64,000 nucleotides of DNA, from positions 2,294,001 through 2,358,000 of the forward strand of contig NZ_CP013443.1 of NCBI RefSeq assembly GCF_001718835.1, read 5' to 3'. Below, one piece after another: positions 38,293 to 47,032 of the stretch. The position numbers and the translations under genes are program-made. The DNA is from Burkholderia cepacia. GTDB lineage: Bacteria > Pseudomonadota > Gammaproteobacteria > Burkholderiales > Burkholderiaceae. Under the pieces are notes generated by a model. It saw nothing but the letters and a program-made list of their open reading frames with translations, ran no database searches and had not been told where the DNA came from. Numbering within the stretch: position 1 is the stretch's first letter; every line of letters begins with the position of its first letter.

Positions 38293-40167
38293 TCAGTGAT
38301 CGGGCTTCGCCCACCACGTCGACACGACCCAGCCCTCGGCCGAATAGTACAGCGGCAACGTCTGAGGATAGGCAAGCGTGCGCTTGTACGCGATCCGGTG
38401 CGTCGTGCTGTACCACTGCGGGACCGTGTAGTAGCCGTGCATCAGCACGCGGTCGAGCGCGTGTGTCGCGTCGAGCAGGTCTTCGCGCGTCTGCGCGGTA
38501 CCGAGCGCATGCAGCAACGCGTCGACTGCCGGCGACTTCAGCCCGATGACGTTGTCGGAGCCCGGCTCGTCGGCGAACTTGCTGGCATACCGCGAGTATT
38601 GCTCGGCGCCCGGCACCTGTACGCCCGGCAAGCGGATCGGCGTCATATCGTAGTCGAATGCGTCGAGACGCTTTTGCAGCAGCGCGAAATCGGCCGTCCG
38701 AAAGCGTACCTCGATGCCGAGCTTCGCCAGATTGCGCTGGTAGGCTGCCACGATCCCCTTGAAGGGGGACCCTGCATCGTCCAGGATCTCGAACGTGAAA
38801 GACTCGCCTTGCGCATTGCGCAACGCGCCGTCGCGATAAGTCCAGCCCGCCTGCGCAAGCAGCGCCCGCGCCTTCAGCAGGTTCGCGCGCAGCGAATTCG
38901 GCGGGTTCGTGTTCGGTTGCACGACCATCGGGCCGAATACGGCCGGGTCAAGCTGCGCGCGCAGCGGTTCGAGCAGCTTCAGCTCACCCGGCCCCGGCAG
39001 ACCGGTGGCCTGCAGGTCGGTGTCAGCGAAATAGCTGTCGAGGCGCGTATAGGCGCCATAGAACAGTTGGCGATTCAACCATTCGAAGTCGAGCGCAAGG
39101 TCAAGCGCCTGGCGCACACGCACATCGCGAAACAGCGGCCTGCGCAGGTTCATGAAGAATCCCTGCATGCCCGCGCCGTTGTGTTGACGGAATTCGCGCT
39201 TGATCAACTCGCCGCTGTCGAAGCGCTTGCCGACATCCTGCCGTATCCAGTTGCGCGCGATGTTCTCGACAAGTACGTCATATTCACCTGCCTTGAATCC
39301 CTCGAGGCGAGCAACGCCCTCTCCGTACAGCTTGTAGACGATCCGCTCGAAGTTGTTGGTGCCCACTCGCACCGGCAGGTCGGCCCCCCAGTACGCCGGG
39401 TTACGCCGGTATGTAATGTTGCGGCCGTTGTCGTAGCGCTCGATCAGGTACGGCCCGCTGCCGATCGGCTGCTCGAACGCGAGCTGGTCGAACGGGATGC
39501 GCGAGCCGTCCGTGCGCAATCCCCACTTGCGCGAGAACACGGGCACGCCGCCGGCGATCAGCGGCAACTCGCGGTTACTCCGGCGGAATTCGAAACGCAC
39601 CGTGGCCGGGTCGACGATCGCCGCGCGCGCGATGTCGCCGAAGTACGCAGCGAACTGCGGCGCGGCCAGCTTGCTCTTCAGTGTGTCGAATGAATGCTTG
39701 ACGTCGTCGGCCGTGACCGCGTCGCCATTGGAAAAGCGTGCACGCGGATTCAGGTGGAACCTGACCGAACGGCGATCCGGCGCGATGTCGATGTCGTCGG
39801 CAAGCAGCCCGTACGCGGACGCCGGCTCGTCCGAGCTGCCGGTCGCGAGGCTCTCGAACAGCATGTCGATGCCCGGCGCGGGGTTGCCGCGCATCGTGAA
39901 CGGGTTGAACTTGTCGAACGACGTCAGCCGGTTCGGGTTCGCGAGCACAAGCGTGCCGCCCTTCGGCGCATCGGGGTTGACGTAGTCGAAATGCGTGAAG
40001 CCCGGCGGATACTTCGGCTCGCCGTACTGCGCAATGGCGTAGGCCGCGTGCGCGGCGCTCGCGGCAAGCACGGCCTGCATCAGCAGCGCCGCCGCCGCGC
40101 GGCCGGCAACCCGCACCGCGCCGGAACGGGCGCGCGCGGCGGCGGCCCGGGGCGAACCCTTCGTCAT
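38293..40167 (-). CDS. yejA: Peptide ABC transporter, substrate-binding protein
   Basis: 624 residues, SBP family 5. A signal peptide (about residues 1-40, basic n-region, hydrophobic core ending AAHA) is followed by the typical HFDYVNPDAPKGG opening of YejA. Periplasmic, delivers oligopeptides to YejBEF. The ATG at 40167 (MTKGSPRA) is chosen; an in-frame start ten codons earlier is possible. First gene of the operon; no regulator binding site recognised upstream. Confidence 0.93.
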   Translation of the reverse strand: MTKGSPRAAAARARSGAVRVAGRAAAALLMQAVLAASAAHAAYAIAQYGEPKYPPGFTHFDYVNPDAPKGGTLVLANPNRLTSFDKFNPFTMRGNPAPGIDMLFESLATGSSDEPASAYGLLADDIDIAPDRRSVRFHLNPRARFSNGDAVTADDVKHSFDTLKSKLAAPQFAAYFGDIARAAIVDPATVRFEFRRSNRELPLIAGGVPVFSRKWGLRTDGSRIPFDQLAFEQPIGSGPYLIERYDNGRNITYRRNPAYWGADLPVRVGTNNFERIVYKLYGEGVARLEGFKAGEYDVLVENIARNWIRQDVGKRFDSGELIKREFRQHNGAGMQGFFMNLRRPLFRDVRVRQALDLALDFEWLNRQLFYGAYTRLDSYFADTDLQATGLPGPGELKLLEPLRAQLDPAVFGPMVVQPNTNPPNSLRANLLKARALLAQAGWTYRDGALRNAQGESFTFEILDDAGSPFKGIVAAYQRNLAKLGIEVRFRTADFALLQKRLDAFDYDMTPIRLPGVQVPGAEQYSRYASKFADEPGSDNVIGLKSPAVDALLHALGTAQTREDLLDATHALDRVLMHGYYTVPQWYSTTHRIAYKRTLAYPQTLPLYYSAEGWVVSTWWAKPDH

Positions 40168-40283
40168 AAAGTCCTGTCGATCGATTGAGGGTGGCAACGT
40201 CCGCGCATTCTACCCATTCGGATCGGTCTGACACCATTCGGCATTTGCCCATGTTTTCGGCCCAAGCCGGAAACACAAGCAAA

Positions 40284-40313
40284 AACCCCACGCTCTTCGA
40301 CAGGCGTGGGGTT
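40284..40313 (-). terminator. Terminator of the small exported-protein gene
   Basis: AACCCCACGC...GCGTGGGGTT hairpin followed by TTTGC on the minus strand, about 40 bases after the stop of the gene at 40356-40715. Confidence 0.85.
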
Positions 40314-40355
40314 CGTCGGCAGCCGGAACCGCCCCGGCGGCGGCGCGCCTGCAGA

Positions 40356-40715
40356 TCAACGCCAGCCGTTGTGGCGGCCGCGATCGTGATCCCAGTGGCC
40401 GCGGTCGTCCCAGTCGCGATGGTGGCGGTACCACTCGTCGCGGCCCCAGTAGCGACGGCCGTCCCAGTAACGGTCGCCATGCCAGCCGATCACGATGGTC
40501 GGCGCAGGCGCCGCGTACACGGGCGCGCCATACACCGGCGCAGGCTGATAGACGACCGGCGGCGGAGGCGGCGGCGCATATACAGGTGCGGGCGCGACGT
40601 AGACCGGTGCCGGAACGCCGAGATTGATCCCGACATTGACTCCCGCCATTGCTGCGCCCGACACGAGCAAGGCCGTCATACCGGTCAGGAGCGAGGCAAT
40701 ACGCAAGGTCTTCAT
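40356..40715 (-). CDS. Small exported Pro- and His/Arg/Trp-rich protein
   Basis: 119 residues. A clean Sec signal peptide (MKTLRIASLLTGMTALLVSGAAMA) is followed by a Pro/Val/Tyr/Ala repeat region with recurrent APVY units (residues about 35-70) and a C-terminal Trp/His/Arg/Asp-rich segment with repeated HxDRD-like elements. Similar small periplasmic proteins are common in Burkholderiales and of unknown function; the basic His-rich tail could bind metal or cell envelope polymers (inference). SD GAGGA lies six bases upstream of the ATG. Confidence 0.85.
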   Translation of the reverse strand: MKTLRIASLLTGMTALLVSGAAMAGVNVGINLGVPAPVYVAPAPVYAPPPPPPVVYQPAPVYGAPVYAAPAPTIVIGWHGDRYWDGRRYWGRDEWYRHHRDWDDRGHWDHDRGRHNGWR

Positions 40716-40917
40716 GGATTCCTCTTCTGGTTGTTTCGTGGGTGATTGGACTATAGCGGCATGCAACGCGCGCGCATATTTCAAGTTTGTAAGAACTGAT
40801 GCGCGGCATCGCAACCGGGAAGCCTGCGCTAACGTCTTGTAATATTCACACCCCGTGCCGCATCGGTGCGGCCCGCGCGGCGGCGCAAACGCGCCGCGCG
40901 CGGACGGGCAATAAAAA

Positions 40918-40943
40918 AGAGCGGCACATGGCGTGCCGCTCTT
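40918..40943 (-). terminator. Terminator of the cyo operon
   Basis: AAGAGCGGCAC-atggc-GTGCCGCTCTT hairpin followed by TTTTATT on the minus strand, 25 bases after the cyoD stop. Confidence 0.92.
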
Positions 40944-40967
40944 CTTGTTTCGGGAACCGCCGCCGCG

Positions 40968-41300
40968 TTACCGCGACATCATGTTCATGCTGACGTTGTG
41001 CATCACCCACAGCGTGCCGACGATCAGGATTGCCGCGGTCAGCACCGTGTAGCTGAACGCCATCACGTTCCAGCGCTGGCTCGACGAGCCGTTCATGTGC
41101 AGGAAGTACACGAGGTGCACGACGATCTGCACGAACGCGAGCACGGCCAGCGCGATCAGCGACGCGTGCGGCGACAGCACGCCGCCCATCACGAGGCCGA
41201 ACGACGCGGCCGTGAGCAGCACCGACAGGATGAAGCCGGCGACATAGCCGCCGACGCTGCCGTGCCCTTCTTCGAGTTGAGACGAATGCGAATGGGCCAT
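40968..41300 (-). CDS. cyoD: Cytochrome bo3 quinol oxidase subunit IV
   Basis: 110 residues with three transmembrane helices and the polar N-terminus (MAHSHSSQLEEGHGSVGGYVAG) typical of CyoD. Assembly/stability subunit of the terminal oxidase. Directly abuts cyoC, its ATG following the cyoC stop without a gap. Confidence 0.94.
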   Translation of the reverse strand: MAHSHSSQLEEGHGSVGGYVAGFILSVLLTAASFGLVMGGVLSPHASLIALAVLAFVQIVVHLVYFLHMNGSSSQRWNVMAFSYTVLTAAILIVGTLWVMHNVSMNMMSR

Positions 41301-41909
41301 TTAGATCACGCTCGCGAGATAGACAAAGGAAAACACGCAGATCCACACGATGTCGAGGAAGTGCCAGAAGAGGCTCAGGCACGTCAGGCGTCGCAGGTCG
41401 CGATCGGTCAGGTCGCCGCCGCGAAACACGATCTGCCCGGCGAGCACGATCATCCACAGCAGCCCGGCCGTCACGTGCAGCCCGTGCGTGCCGACCAGCG
41501 TGAAGAACGCCGACAGGAACGCGCTGCGCTGCGGGCCCGCGCCTTGCGCGATCAGATGGGAGAACTCGCGCAGTTCCATCACGAGAAACGCCGCGCCGAG
41601 CACGAACGTCACCGCGAGCCACGCGAGCAGCGCGCCGCGCCGCTGCTTGTACGCGGCGAGCATCGCGAACCCGTACGTGATGCTCGACAACAGCAGCGCG
41701 GCGGTTTCCACCGCGACGCCCGGAATGTCGAACAGGTCCTTCGCGGTCGGCCCGCCCGCATACTGCTGGCCGAGCACCGCGAACGTCGCGAACAGCGCGG
41801 CAAAGATCACGCAGTCGGTCATCAGGTACAGCCAGAACCCGAACACCGAATGCGACGGCGGATGGTCGTCGTGCTCGAGCAGGGTTGCGCTCAAGGTTTT
41901 CTGCAACAT
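41301..41909 (-). CDS. cyoC: Cytochrome bo3 quinol oxidase subunit III
   Basis: 202 residues, five transmembrane helices, N-terminal HDDHPPSHSVFGFWLYLMTDC stretch typical of CyoC, and the conserved VGTHGLHV segment. It starts one base inside the cyoB stop. Confidence 0.95.
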   Translation of the reverse strand: MLQKTLSATLLEHDDHPPSHSVFGFWLYLMTDCVIFAALFATFAVLGQQYAGGPTAKDLFDIPGVAVETAALLLSSITYGFAMLAAYKQRRGALLAWLAVTFVLGAAFLVMELREFSHLIAQGAGPQRSAFLSAFFTLVGTHGLHVTAGLLWMIVLAGQIVFRGGDLTDRDLRRLTCLSLFWHFLDIVWICVFSFVYLASVI

Positions 41910-43915
41910 CAGTTGGCCTCCAGTTCCACGTCGTCGACGCGCGCGGTCACGCGCTGCGTCGGCTGCTTGTCTTCGGTCTTGCGCACCGTCGACGCCGGGA
42001 TGTAATAACCGTCGTTATCGCGCGAGCTGTAGATCACGAGCGTCGCGACGATCCCGACGAGCCCGCCGATCGCCATCCACCAGATGTGCCACACCAGCGC
42101 GAAGCCGAGCACCAGGCTGAAGACACCGACGAACAGGCCTGCGCTCGTGTTCGACGGCATGTGGATGTCGCGGTACGCCGCGCGCTTGCCCTGCCCTTCG
42201 CCGCGAGCCTTCATGTCCGCATACGCGTCGAGCGTGCGCACTTGCGGGATCACCGCGAAGTTGTAGTCGGCCGGCGGCGACGAGGTCGCCCACTCCAGCG
42301 TGCGGCCGCCCCACGGATCGCCCGTCGTGTCGCGGTATGCCGGCAGGTTGCGGTTGCGGATGCTGACCACCAGTTGCAGCAACTGGCACGCAATGCCGAC
42401 CGCGATCAGCACGGCGCCGAATGCGGCGACCAGCAGCCACGTGTGCCAGGCCGGGTTGTCGTAGTGGTTGAGCCGGCGCGTCATGCCCATGAAGCCGAGC
42501 ACGTAGAGCGGCACGAACGCGACGTAGAAGCCGACCTGCCAGAACCAGAACGCAGCCTTGCCGAGCTTCTCGTTCAGCTTGAAGCCGAACGCCTTCGGGA
42601 ACCAGTAGTTGAAGCCCGCGAGATAACCGAACAGCACGCCGCCGATGATCACGTTGTGGAAGTGCGCGATCAGGAACAGGCTGTTGTGCAGCACGAAGTC
42701 CGCACCCGGGATCGCCATCATCACGCCGGTCATGCCGCCGATCGTGAACGTGACCATGAAGCCGATCGTCCACAGCACGGGCGTCGTGAATTCGATCCGG
42801 CCGCGATACATCGTGAACAGCCAGTTGAACACCTTCACGCCGGTCGGGATCGCGATGATCATCGTCATGATGCCGAAGAACGCGTTCACGTTCGCACCCG
42901 AGCCCATCGTGAAGAAGTGGTGCAGCCACACGAGGAACGACAGCACCATGATCGCGCAAGTCGCGTACACCATCGTCTTGTAGCCGAACAGCGGCTTCTT
43001 CGCGAACGTCGCGATGACTTCCGAGAAGATCCCGAACGCCGGCAGGATCAGGATGTACACCTCCGGATGGCCCCACGCCCAGATCAGGTTCAGGTACAGC
43101 ATCGCGTTGCCGCCGGCTTCGTTCGTGAAGAAGTGCATGCCGAGGTAACGGTCGAGGCCGAGCAGCGCGAGCGTCGCGGTCAGGATCGGGAACGACGCCA
43201 TGATCAGCACGTTCGTGCAGAGCGCGGTCCACGTGAACACCGGCATCTTCATCAGCGTCATGCCCGGCGCGCGCATCTTGATGATCGTCACGAAGAAGTT
43301 CACGCCCGTCAGCAGCGTGCCGACGCCCGATATCTGCAGCGCCCACAGGTAGTAGTCGACCCCTACCCCCGGACTGAACTGCAGCTCCGACAGCGGCGGA
43401 TACGCGAGCCAGCCCGTCTGCGCGAATTCGCCGATCACGAGCGACACGTTGATCAGGATCGCGCTGACGGCCGTCATCCAGAAGGAGAGCGAGTTGATGA
43501 ACGGGAACGCGACGTCGCGCGCGCCGATCTGCAGCGGCACGACCAGGTTCATCAGGCCGACCATGAACACCATCGCCATGAAGAAGATCATGATCACGCC
43601 GTGTGCCGTGAAGACCTGGTCATAGTGGTGCGGCGGCAGGTAGCCGGGCCCGTTGTACGCGAGCGCGAGCTGCATGCGCATCATGATTGCGTCGGCGAAG
43701 CCGCGCAGCAGCATGATCAGCGCGACGATGATGTACATCACGCCGAGTCTCTTGTGGTCGACCGTGGTCAGCCATTCCGTCCACAGCCATTTCCACCGGC
43801 CGGTGATCGTCAGCGCGGCGAGAATGCCCAGCACGACCAGCCCCATGAAGGCGCCTGCCCCCATGATGATGGGCTGATCGAACGGGATCGCCGAAAGTGT
43901 GAGTTTGCCGAACAT
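41909..43915 (-). CDS. cyoB: Cytochrome bo3 quinol oxidase subunit I
   Basis: 668 residues, heme-copper oxidase catalytic subunit with about fifteen helices. Low-spin heme and binuclear-centre ligands are seen as TAHGVIM, WGHPEVYIL (the His-Tyr pair), LHHFF and the HxH of IAHFHNVIIGG. It oxidises ubiquinol, reduces oxygen and pumps protons. The D-channel residues in the MNLVVPLQIGARD region are intact, so a pumping A-type enzyme is expected. Four bases separate it from cyoA. Confidence 0.97.
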   Translation of the reverse strand: MFGKLTLSAIPFDQPIIMGAGAFMGLVVLGILAALTITGRWKWLWTEWLTTVDHKRLGVMYIIVALIMLLRGFADAIMMRMQLALAYNGPGYLPPHHYDQVFTAHGVIMIFFMAMVFMVGLMNLVVPLQIGARDVAFPFINSLSFWMTAVSAILINVSLVIGEFAQTGWLAYPPLSELQFSPGVGVDYYLWALQISGVGTLLTGVNFFVTIIKMRAPGMTLMKMPVFTWTALCTNVLIMASFPILTATLALLGLDRYLGMHFFTNEAGGNAMLYLNLIWAWGHPEVYILILPAFGIFSEVIATFAKKPLFGYKTMVYATCAIMVLSFLVWLHHFFTMGSGANVNAFFGIMTMIIAIPTGVKVFNWLFTMYRGRIEFTTPVLWTIGFMVTFTIGGMTGVMMAIPGADFVLHNSLFLIAHFHNVIIGGVLFGYLAGFNYWFPKAFGFKLNEKLGKAAFWFWQVGFYVAFVPLYVLGFMGMTRRLNHYDNPAWHTWLLVAAFGAVLIAVGIACQLLQLVVSIRNRNLPAYRDTTGDPWGGRTLEWATSSPPADYNFAVIPQVRTLDAYADMKARGEGQGKRAAYRDIHMPSNTSAGLFVGVFSLVLGFALVWHIWWMAIGGLVGIVATLVIYSSRDNDGYYIPASTVRKTEDKQPTQRVTARVDDVELEAN

Positions 43916-43918
43916 GCG

Positions 43919-44806
43919 TTACCCCTTCGTGCCGCAGGCGGCGTCCTTCAGGTCGAGGACGTGGCCATCGTTGTATTTCGCGATGATGTTGTGGAAGAGC
44001 CGCGGATCGACCGACGAGAAGTAGCGCACCGGCGCCTTCTCGCTCGGCTGCGCGACGGTGCCGTACACGGTCGCGTCGAGCCGGTCGGGCGAGGCCTTCA
44101 CCTTCTGCACCCATGCATCGAACTGTTCGCGCGGCTCGGCGAGCGTGCGGAACTTCATGTCGGAGAAGCCGCGGCCGCTGAAGTTGGCGGACGTGCCCGC
44201 GTAGTTGCCGGGTTCGTCGGCGATCAGGTGCAGGCGCGTCTGCATGCCGGCCATCGCGTAGACCTGGCCGCCGAGCTGCGGAATGAAGAACGAGTTCATC
44301 ACCGAATCCGACGTGATGCGGAAGTTCACCGGCGTGCCGACCGGAATCGCGAGCTGGTTCACCGACGCGATGCCGAGTTCCGGATAGATGAACAGCCACT
44401 TCCAGTCGAGCGCGACGACCTCGACATCGATCGGCTTCACCGACGACTCGAGCGGCTTGTATGGGTCGAGCTCGTGCGTGGTCTTCCACGTGAGCACGCC
44501 GAGGAACAGGATGATCAGCGTCGGCACCGTCCAGATCACGACCTCGATCGCGGTCGAGTGCGACCAGTTCGGCGCGTAGGCGGCGCTGCGGTTCGATGCG
44601 CGGTAACGCCACGCGAACCACAGCGTGAGCAGGATCACCGGCACGACGACGATCAGCATCGCCCAGGTGGACGTCGCGATCAGCGCTTTCTCGGCGGCGC
44701 CGATGCTGCCTTTCGGATTCAGCACGTCGAGGTTGCAGCCGGACAAACTCAAGGTCACGGCGAGCGGCAGCAGTCTCGACGCGCCTTTCAAAGCCTTTCT
44801 TTTCAT
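43919..44806 (-). CDS. cyoA: Cytochrome bo3 quinol oxidase subunit II
   Basis: 295 residues. Lipobox LSGC near residue 24, then two transmembrane helices and a periplasmic cupredoxin domain; the Cu-A ligands of cytochrome c oxidases are absent, as expected for a quinol oxidase. The ATG at 44806 gives MKRKALKGASRLLPLAV; the frame is open for 18 more codons upstream, which I reject because it would precede a good signal peptide with polar sequence. First gene of cyoABCD; the C-terminus is short without the COG4235-like extension. Confidence 0.94.
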   Translation of the reverse strand: MKRKALKGASRLLPLAVTLSLSGCNLDVLNPKGSIGAAEKALIATSTWAMLIVVVPVILLTLWFAWRYRASNRSAAYAPNWSHSTAIEVVIWTVPTLIILFLGVLTWKTTHELDPYKPLESSVKPIDVEVVALDWKWLFIYPELGIASVNQLAIPVGTPVNFRITSDSVMNSFFIPQLGGQVYAMAGMQTRLHLIADEPGNYAGTSANFSGRGFSDMKFRTLAEPREQFDAWVQKVKASPDRLDATVYGTVAQPSEKAPVRYFSSVDPRLFHNIIAKYNDGHVLDLKDAACGTKG

Positions 44807-45007
44807 TACACAGCCTGGTTGTCTATGAATCCATCCACGCCCGATGCGCATTCGATCCACGAAAGTGGCGGCATCTTACGGCGACTGGATTTGCTGAAAA
44901 TCAACAAATGCGGCAAATGACCATTGCAGAATTTGCTGTGTGTCAGATTGTCGCGGGGCTGCGACGCATGCGCGCAAGCAGCACCCTGCACACATGTGTC
45001 GCGGCGA

Positions 45008-46537
45008 TCAGCCGTGCGCCGATGCCACGAACGAAGACCGTGCCGGCGTCGTGCCCTCCGCGTCCGGCACCTTCGATTGGCCGGCCTCGTCGATCAGACG
45101 CGCGACCGTCGGATCGATCGCGTCGGTGAACGGCTTCGGATCGATGCCGACCGCCAGCACGACCAGCGCGAGCGACGCGAACATCACGATCTCGCGCCGG
45201 TTCAGGTCGGCGAGCTTCGCGATCCGCTGGCTCGCGACCTTGCCGAACACGACGCGCTTGAGCATCCACAGCGTGTACGACGCGCTGAGGATCAGCGTCA
45301 GTGCCGCGATCGCGCCGATCCAGAAGTTGAAGCGGATCGCACCCATGATGACCATGAACTCGCCGACGAAGCCCGACGTGCCCGGCAGGCCGACGTTGGC
45401 CATCGCGAACAGCACCGTGAAGGTCGCGAAACGCGGCATCACGCCGGCGACGCCGCCGTACTCCGCGATCGCGCGCGTGTTCGTGCGGTCGACGAGCACG
45501 TTCACGCACAGCAGCATCGCGCCCGCGACGAAGCCGTACGACACGAGCTGCACGATCGCGCCTTCGACGCCGATCCGGTTGAACAGGAACAGCCCGAGCG
45601 TGACGATGCCCATGTGCGCGACCGTCGAATACGCGAGCAGCTTGCCGAGATCGGTCTGGGCGAGCGCGATCAGGCTCGCGTAGACGATCGCGAACAGCGA
45701 CAGCGCGATCACGGCCGGCGCGAAGAAGTGGCTCGCGTCGGGCGTGACCGGCAGCGCGAAGCGCAGGAACCCGTAGCCGCCGAGCTTGAGCATCGCGAGC
45801 ATCAGCGCCGCGCCCGTCGGGCCGTCGGTGTAGACGTCGCTCAGCCACGTGTGGACCGGCCACATCGGCACCTTGACCGCGAAGGCGGCGAAGAAGCCGA
45901 GGAACACCAGCAACTGCGGCGCGAAGCCGAGCTGCAGCGTGCGCCACACGGCCATGTCGAACGTGTGCGACTGCGCGTACAGGTACAGCATCGCCATCAG
46001 CAGCAACAGCGAGCCGGCGAACGAGATGAAGAAGAACTTCACGGCCGCGTACACGCGACGCTCGCGCCCCCACGTGCCGATCAGCAGGTAAAGCGGGATC
46101 AGCGTCGCCTCGAAGAAGATGAAGAACAGCAGCCCGTCCTGCGCGACGAACACGCCGACCATCAGCCCTGACAGGATCAGGAACGACGCGTAGTACTGCG
46201 CGACGCGCACCGTCACCGACTCCCACGATGCCACGACCACCACGAGCGTCGTGAACGCGGTCAGTACGACGAGCCACAGCGACGCGCCGTCGATGCCGAC
46301 CCGCCATCCGGAATTGAATGCCGCCAGCCAGTTGCGGCTCTCGACGAACTGCATCGCGGACGAGTGTGCGTCGAAACCGGCGACCAGCGGAACGACGGCC
46401 GCAAGCCCCACCAGCGCGCCGGCGAGCGCGATCAGCCGCGTTCGACGTGGATGATGGTCGGAACCGGCGCGCAGCAGGCACGCGCCGAACAGGATCGGAG
46501 CCCAGATGGCCAGGCTCAGGAAGGGGAAATCATGCAT
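45008..46537 (-). CDS. Orphan NuoM-like proton-channel subunit
   Basis: 509 residues, about fourteen transmembrane helices. It shows the NuoM/MrpD antiporter core: the helix-5 glutamate in FFEATLIPLYLL, the lysine in FAVKVPMWPVHTWL and LKLGGYGFLRF. Full-length and intact. It is not surrounded by other nuo genes and sits 200 bases upstream of cyoA on the same strand. Complex I is expected to be encoded elsewhere, so this is either a spare NuoM or a membrane partner of another redox or ion-transport protein. The ATG at 46537 (MHDFPFLSLAIW) matches NuoM N-termini. Confidence 0.85.
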   Translation of the reverse strand: MHDFPFLSLAIWAPILFGACLLRAGSDHHPRRTRLIALAGALVGLAAVVPLVAGFDAHSSAMQFVESRNWLAAFNSGWRVGIDGASLWLVVLTAFTTLVVVVASWESVTVRVAQYYASFLILSGLMVGVFVAQDGLLFFIFFEATLIPLYLLIGTWGRERRVYAAVKFFFISFAGSLLLLMAMLYLYAQSHTFDMAVWRTLQLGFAPQLLVFLGFFAAFAVKVPMWPVHTWLSDVYTDGPTGAALMLAMLKLGGYGFLRFALPVTPDASHFFAPAVIALSLFAIVYASLIALAQTDLGKLLAYSTVAHMGIVTLGLFLFNRIGVEGAIVQLVSYGFVAGAMLLCVNVLVDRTNTRAIAEYGGVAGVMPRFATFTVLFAMANVGLPGTSGFVGEFMVIMGAIRFNFWIGAIAALTLILSASYTLWMLKRVVFGKVASQRIAKLADLNRREIVMFASLALVVLAVGIDPKPFTDAIDPTVARLIDEAGQSKVPDAEGTTPARSSFVASAHG

Positions 46538-47032
46538 GTCAGTAAAGCCCTGAGAGTGCCGCGCGCTGGATCGGGGACAGGCGCAACGAAAGGAACGAAA
46601 TAGACTTGAAAGGTATATTTCGTGGATCACCGGTGTCGGGCAAATGTAAAGCGGCATCATGGAAAAGCTTGATGCCGCTCAAACGCGATCGGGTTAACCA
46701 GCATAAAACGATTGATTATTTTCTGCAGCGCAGCAAGCGTGCGCTGCAAGAACCTGCGCCAAATCGTTGATTTTCTTGTATTTATTTGTGCGAAGCTGCA
46801 ACGGCAATGCACTCGATCATGGCCGGGATACGGCATTTTCGAGACGAGGAGTCGTCAGCGTATCCGGCAGATTGCGCTTGGTGAAATTCATCGCATCAAA
46901 ATTCGGGCCGCGTTTTCTTACATCTATATTTTCATTTTTATTACGCATTGGCCGGACGGAAGGTTACTTTCGCCGCATTTCATTCCCGGCTGCGCCGGTT
47001 GCCGCGCGATCGTCTGCGCGGCGCCTGCGCAG
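46538..47032. other. AT-rich intergenic region with two inverted repeats
   Basis: 495 bases without a supported gene. A perfect ten-base inverted repeat, AGCGGCATCA/TGATGCCGCT (46650-46679, loop of ten), may end the upstream permease operon, though only a short TTT follows on the minus strand. A second repeat, CGAAATA/TATTTCG (46596-46622, loop of thirteen), lies 59 bases before the NuoM-like start and could be an operator. The stretch 46710-46960 is markedly AT-rich and otherwise featureless. Confidence 0.4.

Noticed and set aside
36352..39693. 1113-codon plus-strand frame over yejE, yejB and yejA
   Set aside because: Antisense to three clear transporter genes; translation is low-complexity Arg/His/Glu without family features.
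41885..44920. 1011-codon plus-strand frame over cyoB and cyoA
   Set aside because: Antisense shadow of conserved oxidase genes.
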